A stretch of 64,000 nucleotides of DNA. It comes from Adiantum capillus-veneris. Taxonomy: Eukaryota; Streptophyta; Polypodiopsida; Polypodiales; Pteridaceae. Below are positions 43,991 to 55,345 of this stretch, in pieces. The DNA lies in NCBI GenBank assembly GCA_014529385.2, contig CM043963.1:104884912-104948911 (forward strand). The letters run 5' to 3'. Under the pieces are notes generated by a model. It did not search any database and had not been told where the DNA came from. It saw nothing but the letters and a program-made list of their open reading frames with translations. Positions within the stretch are counted from its first letter, which is position 1, and each line of letters starts with the position of its first letter. The translations under genes and the position numbers were made by a program.

Positions 43991-44752
43991 ACATTAGATA
44001 TGTTATTAACATGAAAAAACTAGTGATAATAACAACAATAATTAACATTTAACAAAATGCGTCATCGCGTAATTAAAATCCCTGTCTGCAAGGCCTTTCA
44101 ACGTTTTTGCTGATCTTCGCGACGGAATCTCCACAAGCACCAACGTTTTCAATTTTTAGCAGTCAGACTCCGCATTAGAAGTCCCGAACCTTGCAGATCT
44201 CACCTTCCCGCAGCAAATCCTCGCCGCACGGTCAGATCTTGCGAAGTTTGCAGTTTCAGCCCGGAAAACGCAGATTTCAACATCTGCGTTTTCAGCACGT
44301 TGTCATCGCATCATCGCCATTGACATCATCATCGACATAGAGTCAAAATTCAACAGATAAAGATTTGCAGATTTCAGCCCGTCTCGTCGTCGTCCTCATC
44401 GTCGTCGACATCGTCGGCAAGTCCAAGCATTGTAGAAATTTGTGCAATCAATAGTAGACCGCTCTCGCCATAGAGAGTGGGGCCTTCGGAGGAGGGTTTG
44501 ACAACATTCTGGTGTCATATTCTCTTCTCTCTCTTCTCTCAGTCTCATGCACCTTCACGCACAGTCTCCATTCACTTTGTTTGTGTCCATTGCACTCTCT
44601 TATTAAAAGAACGGAAGGCTCTCCCTTCCATAAGTAAAAGGAACCTTGAGCACAGTTCGGAGCACTCATCTTGAGCAAAGTTCAACATTCACTTCCGCTG
44701 CACCTTACAACCAAATAGCTTCCTTTGAAGCTTCTGTGGCTGAAATGTATTA

Positions 44753-45148
44753 CAATGCTTTTTGCAAGCCTATACGGTCTTGATTCGCTCGATCTAGTTG
44801 ATCTACCCATTGATGATCATGCCACGTCGTCATTTTGTGACAAAGAACAATGCACTTCATGCATTTGTGGGAAGCAACCTATAGAGGCTATACCAAGGCA
44901 CTCGCCACGCCGAGCTGCTGCAATTTTGGAGTTGGCTCACACCGACCTTTGTGGACCCATGCAAACTTCATCCTTAGGCAAAGTTCTATCCTGGTGGATG
45001 ATTTCAATAGCTTTACTTAGTTATTCTTTCTCAAGCACAAGGATAAGAGTTCTGAGATCTTCAAGAATTGGTGTACCCTTGTGAAGAAGGAGACCAACAA
45101 GGAGTTGAAGACTATTCGTGGGGACAAGGGTGGAGAGTTTAACAGTTG
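44753..45148 (+). pseudogene. Copia integrase fragment C4
   Basis: Plus strand reads CTSCICGKQ (zinc-site end), ELAHTDLCGPMQTSSLGK (first catalytic Asp) and, after a shift near 45020, LKTIRGDKGGEFNS, with the second catalytic Asp mutated in context. These are copia integrase landmarks. It joins C3 abruptly on the left and a reversed B-type LTR on the right. Confidence 0.75.
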
Positions 45149-45151
45149 AGA

Positions 45152-45358
45152 CACCATGTGCCTGTGAGAGTGCGCGTGTGCGGAAGCGCGAGAGAGGAGA
45201 GAGAGAGGGAGAGAGACAGTAGACCACAAACGCTAGATGTAGGAAGAGGGGCGATCAGCCCCACATAACTACCATGAGCAAAAGACCCTCAGTATGATCT
45301 CTGTGAGATGTGATGTGGAAGTGGGTACCCCCTTGGCCCCATATATAGGTGCCCATCT
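45152..45358 (-). repeat. B-family LTR fragment, reversed
   Basis: On the minus strand it matches the last 200 bp of the B LTR: TATATGGGGCC, GGGGGTACCCACTTCCACAT, GAGGGTCTT, then GCGCTTCCGCACACGCGCAC. The CT array is short and imperfect here. Confidence 0.8.
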
Positions 45359-45398
45359 AGAAATAACAAAAACTTTAGCACTTCAGCACTACACACAC

Positions 45399-45446
<48 letters not shown>

Positions 45447-45620
45447 AGAAGAAGACGTCGTAGGAAACTATCCCAAGAGACCTTAAAGATCTATCCGATG
45501 AGGAGAGTTGAACTCAATAGACACAGACACACACACACACACACACACACACAGATTCCACACAATGGACACAGAGTGGCGGTGTTCCACTCAAAAATGC
45601 TTTGGCCCCAAGGCCCAAAA
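45359..45620. repeat. GA and CA arrays
   Basis: GA array at 45402-45440, then an AGA-rich stretch, then a CA array at 45522-45553. No gene. Confidence 0.85.
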
Positions 45621-45624
45621 TCCT

Positions 45625-45844
45625 AGTGTTCCTTTCGGTATTTCTTTTTTATTAATCTTCAAATAGTACAACTACCCGAGGGGGGGAGGAAAGCTCTATA
45701 CAATCTACATTTGCTTGAATGCCAGAAGCCTCTCCTAAGGCTCATATTTAAAGGCCCTTGGCCTAAAAAGCATCAAATATCAGCTCTCCTCAGGATATTA
45801 TTATGTAAAGCTTTTGGCAAGTCCGTGTCTCAGTGGCATTGCAA

Positions 45845-45845
<1 letters not shown>
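45625..45845 (-). repeat. A-family LTR fragment, reversed
   Basis: The minus strand contains AAAGAAATACCGAAAGGAAC and GGCCAAGGGCCTTTAAATAT, as in the A 3' LTR. It ends in the CT array at 45849-45895 followed by CA repeats. Confidence 0.7.
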
Positions 45846-45897
<52 letters not shown>

Positions 45898-46193
45898 CAC
45901 ACACACACAGAATGAAACAAATTGCATTACAAAGACACAATCACTCTCTCTGTGTGTTACGTATCAAAAGATTGCTTGACAAGAGTTTTCCACTTTGTTC
46001 TTTGGTAGCGGGCAATGAAAGAAAGAAGAAAGAGTACTTGAGGTAGGCACTGATGACTCGTCGCAGAGACTGGATCTCGAGGGCCTCCTCGACCTGCGTC
46101 ATGGGTCGCTCCATCGTAAGCGTGCCACTATAATTTCTCAAGAAAACACAGCCTCGAGGCTGCTCAAGACTATTATCACGGGATCAATGGAAG

Positions 46194-46467
46194 CATGAGG
46201 ATCTTTCATTAGTTAAGATGAAGCTCCTAGTGACTTATAACCAATTAGGGTCACAACGAAGGGCATGGTGCGACTAGTATGTACGGTCTTCGCTCTGCCT
46301 TCATTGAAAATAGTCGAGAGCTTCGCGGGGCATGAGGATCTTTCATTAGTTAAGATGAAGCTCCTAGTGACTTATAACCAATTAGGGTCACAACGAAGGG
46401 CATGGTACAACTAGTTTGTACGGTCTTCGCTCTGCCTTCATTGAAAATAGTCGAGAGCTTCGCGGGG
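46194..46467. repeat. Perfectly aligned 137-bp tandem duplication
   Basis: Starting CATGAGGATCTTTCATTAG, copies at 46194-46330 and 46331-46467 differ at only about three sites (for example TGGTGCGACTAGTATG against TGGTACAACTAGTTTG). Recent duplication; no coding role seen. Confidence 0.9.
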
Positions 46468-46479
46468 CTACCTTGTGTA

Positions 46480-48250
46480 CAAGAAGCTCATTAAGAACTT
46501 TTGTGGTATCACAAGCAAACCAAAAATCAATGGACATATCATATCTGACAACCACTATTGTCCACCAACAATTGGCATACATTTTGACCAAAAAGCATTA
46601 TCTTTTCCAAATATCTAGTGACTAACAATCTCTTCATTAATTTGTTTGCCCACAGCCACGTCTTCCATAATACTATGCACCTCATAATGCAAGCATAGAT
46701 GACCGCATCTAGTGAGAAAATAAGTCATACCTTCTTGGCACTTCCCATTAGCCATATCACATTAAAATTAGTTCTTGGCAGCTCCTTTGTTGGGCATCTC
46801 CTCCTAAAAGTATAGACTACATAGGTAATAGAAACCTCCTTCCACACACATTGAAAACTCTCCAAAGCATCCTCACATTGCCTTGTTGGGAGCATCTTGC
46901 AACCATATCAACTAAAGCATCACCACTAACTAGCAATATCAACGTGAATTTGTTTGCCCACATCTACATCTTGCATAATGCCACATTCTTACAAAATGAA
47001 AGCATAGGTTTGACCCCATCTAGAGAAAAGTTGAGATAAGAGCAAGATCATTTGTAGAAAACAATACCAACTCTTGTTCATGCAAGTGAGATCAAGTTTT
47101 AGCTTAGCATAGGCTTTTAGATAGACATTTGGAGAGAAGCTCTTGCTTTGCATATGATGAAATTTGTGGACATCTTTAAAGGAATGCTATCCAATATTTG
47201 GAGAGAAGCCCATGGTTTGCATATGATGGAATTAGCGGACACCTTGCAAGGGAAGCTATTGAACATTTGGCACACAGATCAACCAAGTGTTGCCAAGCGC
47301 AACACTTTTTTCAACAACCGTCGACTAACTACAATCTAATCATTGATTTGTTTGCTTATGTCAATGTATTGCATAATGCTACACACCATCCCTCGCTTTG
47401 CACCAATTGACATAACTCTTTCCCTACTTAGCATATTGTATTGAAAACAATCCACCACTTTCTTGGCCAGGGCATCTCCTCCTATGTACTACAATTGTAC
47501 TAAAATATCCTTTTAAATTTGTTGAAATAGCTTTTGAGGTCCTTGTTGGGCATTGCTTTCAACCATAATGACCAAATCATTTCCAAGCATAACATTTTTC
47601 TTCAATATCTCTACCTAAAAATCTCCTCAAGGATTTTGTTGCTAACATCTACACTTTAATAATGCTACATTGCTACAAAACTCAAGCATAGGTGATAGCA
47701 TCCACAGATAAGCACTCAATCGACGCTTGCTAAAAATAGCCCATAGCTTCTCGCCCTCCCCTTGTTGGGCATGTCCTTCAAACAATATAGTGCAAGAGAC
47801 AAGAAGATCATCAAGAATATCTCGATCAAAAAATTTGCCAAACACGGCCCACCTTTGAACAACCCATAAATAACAAATTTATATGCATTTGTATCCTCCT
47901 GGACAAGAGTGTCGCACCTTACATATATATCCATGACAATGCTACTGAGCTTAACATGATGCTCCAACATCCCTTGCCTCAAAGCCTCGTCATGGATTTG
48001 CTAAGAGCACGACACTTGGTGTACATATCCACCAAAGCAGTTGTTGAGCTTAACGTGATTTTCAACAATTAATTTCTTATTAACGAATCTCCATGACGAT
48101 GGAGAGGCTTGTTGGATGGTGATATGCACAACTTTATTGGCAAGGATTACAACACGGTCTTGGAAGGTGGTCGCATCTCCTACTTCATTTGCGTGGACCT
48201 CACGCTACAAGTGTTAGAAAGGATTTTTCACTTACTCTAGTTACAATGAA
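46480..48250 (-). pseudogene. Decayed PPR protein gene (PLS-type)
   Basis: PPR proteins bind organelle RNA. The frame is shattered, but minus-strand fragments keep PPR landmarks in repeating order: TTALVDMYTKC (about 48035), VKLSSIVMDIYVRC (about 47940), GHAQQGEGEKLWAIF (about 47770), DVDVGKQIHVDI (about 46955), DALVDMVARCSQQGN (about 46905). The plus strand shows matching block periodicity of about 300 bp (TTTGTTTGCCCACA and similar). No stretch longer than about 90 residues is open. PLS subclass is inferred from the H-x-Q/ALVDMYxKC style. Confidence 0.75.
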
Positions 48251-48948
48251 GACATGTCGCTTCTCTAGATGTGAGTGTTGGACAATTACCCCAGAGTTTG
48301 CTGTGCAAGCTTTTTATGTAGCATTTTTTACATAGCTTGATCAAGGATTTTGAATTTATTCACGTGGATAACTCTCCGTGTGTCCTTTCACAAAATTGTA
48401 TTAGGCTTATCGAGTAATCAATATGAACATTCCACATATGTCACTTAAGCACTCACAATATTTACAAGCTCCTCTCCATCTATATGTGGGGCTCTTTTGT
48501 ACACAAGTTTCTATGCTAATAAAAGTATAAGACATTTTCTATACATTTGTGATTATTAGGCTAGGGTAATCAATCTATATCATTATGGGTGTCGTTATCT
48601 TTATCCACCACAAGTATTGGGAAGAAGTGCATGTTGCACTCAGGCAACACACTTACTTTAGTAGAATATTCTAGATTCAGTGGATATTCCACCCTCACAA
48701 CATATTCCAAATGTTAAAGGAATATCCCATGTTGTAGAAGGCGGGAACCAACCTCAAGCCTAGACTGGTAGGCGAAGGAAGCTTCTAGGAGAAGTAACCA
48801 GTGAGTTACTGCAGTAGAGCTGACAGTGCATAGTCAGTCAAACACCAGTCTGGTAGCCTATAAATAGGACCTTACTCATTTTGTATAGCTTTTGACTCTT
48901 TAGAATCTTCACTAGTCTACATTCAGAGCTACTTGGGCTCTTGTAGTG
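48251..48948 (+). other. AT-rich region, LTR-like end with TATA box
   Basis: No gene. From about 48600 the sequence resembles a plant LTR: TGTTAAAGGAATATCCC, GGCGGGAACC, TATA-like CCTATAAATAGGACC (48859) and then the CT array. No second copy seen, so this is tentative. It could be the 5' LTR of the H region. Confidence 0.4.
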
Positions 48949-49849
<901 letters not shown>

Positions 49850-51340
49850 ATATCACAATATATGAAGGAATCCATGGACAAGATGCACTCTCAAACAGAG
49901 AGCCTTAAGGAGTCGTTAGGTCTCATACAACACAACAAGATAGCGAAGTATGTATTCCAAGAAAGTCCAGAAATTGCTCAAACTATGGGGTTTAGAGGTG
50001 ATTAGGGAAGCTGCAGCACTTCCTTTTGGTGGGCAAATCACGCATCTCAAACAGAGAGCCTTAAGGAGTCGTTAGGTCTCATACAACACAACAAGATAGC
50101 AAAGTATGTATTCCAAGAAAGTGAGCGAGAAATTGCTCAAACTATGGGGTTTAGAGGTGATTAGGGAAGCTACAACACTTCCTTTCAATGGGCAAATCAC
50201 GCAACAGGTGCTCGCTACGTACAAAGCCGATAAAAGTACTGTAGTGATTCACAGTCGCACATTAGAACTGACTGTTGGTGAATTGGCCCACATTTTCAAA
50301 CTCCCTAATGACTAGAAAACCACACAAGCAACTATTGAGGAAGTCAACCAGTATCCAAAGGAAGACAATCAGGCCAGAAAGAACAGAAAAGATGGGGCTC
50401 GGGGTCTCAATAATAAATCTATACAATAGTGGGTAGATTTATTATTGAGACCATCATCCTGAAGAACAGTCCCACATATTTGTCTGAAAAATTGTTTGCA
50501 ATGCTACTAGCTAAAATATTAGACCCAGATGCTAACATCAACATTGCACAGTTTTTGTTCAGCAGTGTCACACAGTAGACTGTCAAGGCTAAATCTAGAA
50601 GCCTCTTTAAAGCTTGGTATGTCTGGCAGTTTTTCTACTGGGCGAGTCAATCTACAGTACTTGTCATTATCCACACAACATGGGACAAGGTGGATGCTTC
50701 CAAAGCCAATAAAATCAATTTAGATTCATCTGATGGGGAAATTGGATCTGATAGATTTGATTCACAATAAACTGAGTCACAGAGAAAGGAAAGCTCATCA
50801 AAACCTTCTAGGGACAAAGGCAAGGGTAAAGACTTGGTAGGGGAGAAGCGCTCAGCTACCGACATAGATATTGTTTCTTCTGTTAAAAATCCCAGAACAC
50901 TTAATTTAATACAGGGATTTCAATCAAGGAGTCAGAAACCAGTCAGTACGGAGACCACCATCATTGAGCAAAACACACAAGAAATGCAGACATAGGCTGA
51001 TCGCACTAACATTACTAACCAACAAACTAAAGCCATTAGAGCTACAGAAGCTAACCAGGCTTCAGGTAGTAGCTATGTACTAGAGGTTAGAAGCATAGCA
51101 ATTGTCAAGTTAGATCAACTACAGAGGTTGACAATAACACCTCTTAAGGGAAGACTGGTGATAAAAAAACTAGATAGAGCTGCTTTGCCATATCTGTTCT
51201 ATAACATTTAATGGCCTAAAAACTTGTGTATAGCGAAAATTAGCATGAACATAGTGGGCATTTCATTAGAATAGATTCCTAATGAGAATTACAAGAGTGC
51301 TTGGGTGGAGAGAGCAACAAAAAGCATAACACTTAGTTAG
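49850..51340 (+). pseudogene. ORF H, part 1: unknown protein, many TAG/TAA stops
   Basis: A plus-strand frame can be followed with few shifts but many stops. It starts near 49840 (MGRKTISQYMKESM). A 150-bp block (TCAAACAGAGAGCCTTAAGG) is duplicated at about 49890 and 50046. Then GQITQQVLATYKADKSTVV and ELTVGELAHIFKLP (50185-50310), a Ser/Lys-rich linker (50750-50850), and MNIVGISLE to SAWVERATK (51246-51330). The IFKLP region recalls plant mobile-domain-type proteins, but I cannot name it. Stops are mostly CAG-to-TAG or CAA-to-TAA type. The frame breaks off at the LTR fragment at 51320 and resumes at 52795. Confidence 0.5.
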
Positions 51341-52794
51341 ATAGCATGAACAATACTTTCAAAAGAGAGAGAAATTAAGCTACCGACAACAGTTGAGGAC
51401 CAGATTTACATGGAGCCGGTCCCCCCTCCAAAAGGCTTTGTATTATGGTTTCTCCCATCAAGAGAGACATTGTATAATACAATTCTTTGTGTTCCTTCAA
51501 GACTAGCTAGTGCAATGAAGATGAAAGCTTCATGCACCAAGCAAAACACTTATCAACCACAACATCAATTGTCTCCAGTCTCAGACCCAAGACCTCACAC
51601 ACCTTCGAAGATGGTGAGAGCTAGCAAGGTATGAGAGTAGATTGAGAGGAAGTAGGAGTATTCTTACGAGAAAGATGTACATCTCCTCACATAATCACTC
51701 ATATTAGCATAGCTTAGCTTAGTAATTAGCATGGTAGAGGAGATGAGCATGCATTGAAGCTTGGCTCTTGGTTGGATTTGCATCACAAAGCCAAGAGTTG
51801 TTGGTGTAGGCCTCCTTTCTCACAAGCTTTGAGTAGGTGATAAGCTTTCCATTAAAGCGTGAGAAGGAGAGAGAGTCTTCTTTACTTCACACATGAGATT
51901 GTGTGAGTGTGTGTGTGTGTTTGATAATGCCTTGCAAAAATCAGCCCCCTCTCTCTCTTGGTCGACCCCTCTTGCTATTTGCTCATGCTACCCTCTCATT
52001 GGACCTCCTTAGGGCTAGCCAATGACAATTAAGCAGCATAAGTGATAGCCTTTTGAAATGTGTCCCCCTTTCCCCTTTTGTGAGAGCTTTAGGTAATTTA
52101 ATAATTCAACTAAACTCTCATTGGACCCCTTTGCCTCCTGGCCAATAGGAATCAGGAAAGCCATTGGGCTGTTGAATGCTCATTGGACCCCTTGGGAGAC
52201 TGTCCAATAGTCTTCTAGAGGGTTTAATTCTCATGGGTTCTTTTATTAAGTGTTTTTAAATTATTAAACTAGATTTACTCTAGCCTAATTCTCATTGGTC
52301 CACCTCCAAGGCCATCCAATAGGAATTGGGTATACCTTGTGGGCATCTAGTCTAGGGAGCTGACATGTGTCTCTCATTCCCTTTGTGTAAAGGGAGCTTG
52401 TGTGTGTGTGTGTGACTTTCTCTCTCATCCCCTACAAGCAAGGCTCTCCCCCTCCTATGTAGGGATTTGTAAAGACTTTTGGGACACACACAAAGCATCC
52501 AATTCCCCCCATGGTTGACCTTTGGACACAACCTTTGAATTTTGGAACCTTAGCATTTTGGAAATCTTAATGGGATGAACCTTAGGGTCTTTTTAGCCCA
52601 TTGTTGCACATGGCTCTTTTTGTAGATGGCCCCCCCTTTGGATCCCTATTTTCCCTCCTTTGGATTCCTACTATGGCCGGTCTGCTAGCTTAACCAATAT
52701 TCTAGCTTTTTCTCCCCCGACACTTCCCCATATTAAAGGATCAGTTTAACATGAGAAAATCATTTAGAAGAATTAGATATTGATTATTATGACA
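51320..52794 (-). repeat. G4-family LTR, diverged fragment inside ORF H
   Basis: Matches the G4 LTRs from CATGAACAATACTTTC to the end CATTATGACA-like terminus. It shares the block GGAGCCGGTCCCCCCTCCAA (51414) and TTTAACATGAGAAAATCATT. The outer end (TGTAACGGGAATGG) is missing and the middle (51900-52700) is diverged. No target duplication found. Confidence 0.7.
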
Positions 52795-52925
52795 TATTCC
52801 TAGTGACAGCCTATGAAACGGATAACACAAATCTTGATGTAATCACTCAAGGCTGTGCAGTAGCCATTTAATCGGGCTGGAACATGATAGTAAATTCCAT
52901 TGGTCGAATGATAGAAGCTCAAACT
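52795..52925 (+). pseudogene. ORF H, part 2
   Basis: Open reading IFLVTAYETDNTNLDVITQG then, after one TAA, WNMIVNSIGRMIEAQT. It stops at the G4 insertion (AACT) and continues at 61774 in the same frame. Confidence 0.55.
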
Positions 52926-52981
52926 TGTAACGGGAATGGCCTATGAACTTTGAGAATAGCGGAATTAGGAGAATTAAAGTG

Positions 52982-53025
<44 letters not shown>

Positions 53026-53306
53026 CTATCCTAGTTGTGGCTACAACTGCTCCCACCTAAACCATTAGCTCTTTACTCTCTTGCTACCAGACCAAACTCT
53101 AAGTGGCTCAAGCAAACCCATGCACACCTATTGCCTTGAGCACCCATCTTCTATTACCAAGCACTCCCCACCAATGGACAATGCTTGTCCCTTGTTCGCC
53201 TCTACATGATCATTAGTAGCTATCCTGATCAAGGTCTTGGTCTTGGTCCCGATGACCCACCTCACTCTTTCTCTTTATTCATCTCCTTGCTAGTAGCAAA
53301 GCACAC

Positions 53307-53374
<68 letters not shown>

Positions 53375-53539
53375 TGAGATCACTTTCAGAACATAGAGGG
53401 TGATAATTGATGGTAGTAACATGAACATAGTACTTAATTAACTTGGCATGAACAATACTTTCAGAACATAGAGGGTGAACTTAATTGATGGTAGTAACAT
53501 GAACATAGTACTTAATTAACTTGGCATGAACAATACTTT

Positions 53540-53590
<51 letters not shown>

Positions 53591-54154
53591 GAGAACGTGA
53601 CAATAGTTGAGGACCGGATTTACTTGGAGCCGGTCCCCCCTCCAAAAGGCGTTTGTATTATAGATTCTCCCATCAAGAGAGACATGGTACAATACAATCT
53701 TTGTGTTCCTTGTGACCTTGGTGATGCTATGAAGATGAAAAGCTTCATGAATCACGAGCATAACACAAACTTTGCGAAAAGCATTAACTATCCGAAGCCT
53801 CGGTCCCAAGGCCTCAAACACCTTCGAAGGTGGAGAGAGCTAGCGGGGAATGAGGGTAGGGAAGAGGAAGAAGAATCATTCATAGCAGAAAGAAATAGCT
53901 CCTCACTCATCATCACTCTTCTTGCTTAGCATAGCATAATAGCACAGTAATGAAGATAAAGAAGATGGCAAGCTTAAGCATTGAAGCATGGCTCTTGGTT
54001 GGATTTGCATTCCATAGTCAAGAGTGTTGGTGTAGGCTCTCCACTTCTCAACAAGCTTGGAGAAGGAGATGGAGCTCTTGCACTTTGCACTCCACACAAT
54101 GAGAGAATGTGTGTGTGTGTATGGGAGAGTATACCCCCCTCTCATGCTTGGTCC

Positions 54155-54205
<51 letters not shown>

Positions 54206-54876
54206 GCCATTTGGTTTGATTTGAATACTTTAAGCACTTAGTCAATCAAACATGTGTCTTTTGTTCTTCTTAAGTCATTTGGTTTGAATTGAATACTTCA
54301 AGCCTTAGTCAATCAAACATGGAAACATTCATGCCTCTTCAGAACTTATCTTTGAATTTAACATTTCAAAAACCTTAATCATTTAAGCATAAAATCCACC
54401 TCAAGCTTTGGGCAAGGTTCCCACAATCACTTTAAGCATCTTATCACCTCATGCTTGGGTAGGATTCCCACCTCGAGGTTATCCCTAGCTTGCATAAGGT
54501 CAAAGGACTTTTTAACACTAACATTTGGAGGTCTCTAATAAAGCTAACCCTAAGGTCTTTTAAGCTCCATTAGATGCATGTTTCTCTTTGATAGACTACC
54601 TCCTTTTGGACCCCTATTGAGATGTAACCATATCTCCTCTTGGTCCCTTGCAGAGGTAAATCTAGAAGCACTTATTGCACATTGCTCTTTGGTAGACCGT
54701 CTCCTTTTGGACCCCTATTGAGATGCAACCATTCCTCTTTTTGGTCCGCTGTTGAGATAGGTCTAGAAGCACATATCTATATCCCAACTCTTCTTCCCCT
54801 TTTATCTCCCCATATTAAATGATCAGTTTAATATGAGAAAATCATTTGGTAAAGTTAGTTATTATATTTTATGACA
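52926..54876 (-). repeat. G4 3' LTR with insertion and internal duplication
   Basis: 1951 bp against 1621 bp for the other LTR. The extra DNA is at about 52985-53375: a CA array, non-LTR sequence and a CT array (53312-53371). A 78-bp unit (AACATAGAGGGTGAACTTAA) is then tandemly duplicated (53394-53540), and a GA array lies at 53543-53585. A CT array at 54163-54204 lies in the minus-sense U3/R part. Confidence 0.85.
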
Positions 54877-55345
54877 TTACTTCTCTCTTGAAATCATAGT
54901 CGTCCTCGACTATGAGGTAGAGAAGATAAAGCATAGTCATTAGTCCATGTTTCTTAGTGGGTAGAGGATCCCTTTTTACCCTACGACATCGTTCCAGAAT
55001 GGATGACTAATCCATTTGGTGCTCGGGAGACTTAGCTGCCGCAAGCATGTCTGCTCTTTAGTCCATATCATACTTCCAAAGTAGAGTGACAATTTCTACT
55101 TGGTGTTTGGGAGACGTCGTCACCACAAACATGATCATAAGAATGCATACTTCTTAAATTTTGTGCACAATAAAAGAAAGAGAATGAGTCTTATAAGAGA
55201 AAAACATTGTTCATTTACATGCATTTTCATTTGCTTACTCTAGTGTAGCATTGTAAGCATTGACAAGGTTCATATTATCCTTAAGCTAGGTTCCTTGCAT
55301 TCATCTAGCATCTTTAAAAGGATAGGTCTTAAACTTAACAAGACA

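Larger units (their letters stand above)
38150..44084 (+). mobile_element. hAT-like DNA element carrying a protein kinase and a RING-finger gene
   Basis: Inserted in the G3 3' LTR; the empty site is visible in the 5' LTR at about 34881-34890. TCTGCAA stands at both borders (38143-38149 and 44085-44091), 8 bp with one mismatch. Near the left end CAGGGATTT (38154) is the inverse complement of AAATCCCTG at the right end (44076-44084), resembling the Ac CAGGGATGAAA terminus. GC-rich CCCGTCGGG/CCGGGCCCG blocks and a TATA box lie inside both ends, in mirror orientation. Interior: palindrome array, kinase gene, RING gene, 150-bp repeats. No transposase frame is recognisable, so it is non-autonomous, or its transposase is unlike those I know. 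The hAT label is inferred. Confidence 0.7.
34310..44709 (+). mobile_element. Gypsy-derived non-autonomous LTR element G3
   Basis: 5' LTR 34310-35522 (1213 bp) and 3' LTR 37576-44709 (about 1.19 kb once the internal DNA insertion is removed). Target duplication ACCAA on both sides. Primer site TTGGTATCAGAGC at 35523; purine tract TTGAAAAGGAGCGGA before the 3' LTR. The interior is only 2 kb: one gag-like gene and a short chromodomain remnant, with protease, reverse transcriptase and integrase deleted. It must have moved using enzymes from a related element such as G2. Confidence 0.9.
37576..44709 (+). repeat. G3 3' LTR, split by the DNA transposon-like insertion
   Basis: Begins TATCACATGACAC (TG mutated to TA) and matches the 5' LTR up to ATCTGCAA (38149). 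It resumes with TCTGCAAGGCC at 44085 and ends TGCACCTTACA at 44709. Confidence 0.9.
33701..44752 (-). mobile_element. Ty1/copia C3 remnant, interrupted by G3
   Basis: LTR at 33701-33999 (minus sense TGTTGGGTTAAAGG to GGTACA), then the RNase H end at 34000-34309. It resumes after G3 at 44710-44752 and then breaks off. ACCAA occurs at both G3 junctions (34305-34309, 44710-44714), and joining there matches C1 at about 16730. The rest of C3 is missing. Confidence 0.8.

Noticed and set aside
38150-44084. Reading the kinase and RING genes as ordinary host genes of the locus
   Set aside because: They lie wholly inside an insertion with a visible empty site in the sister LTR, so they arrived together.
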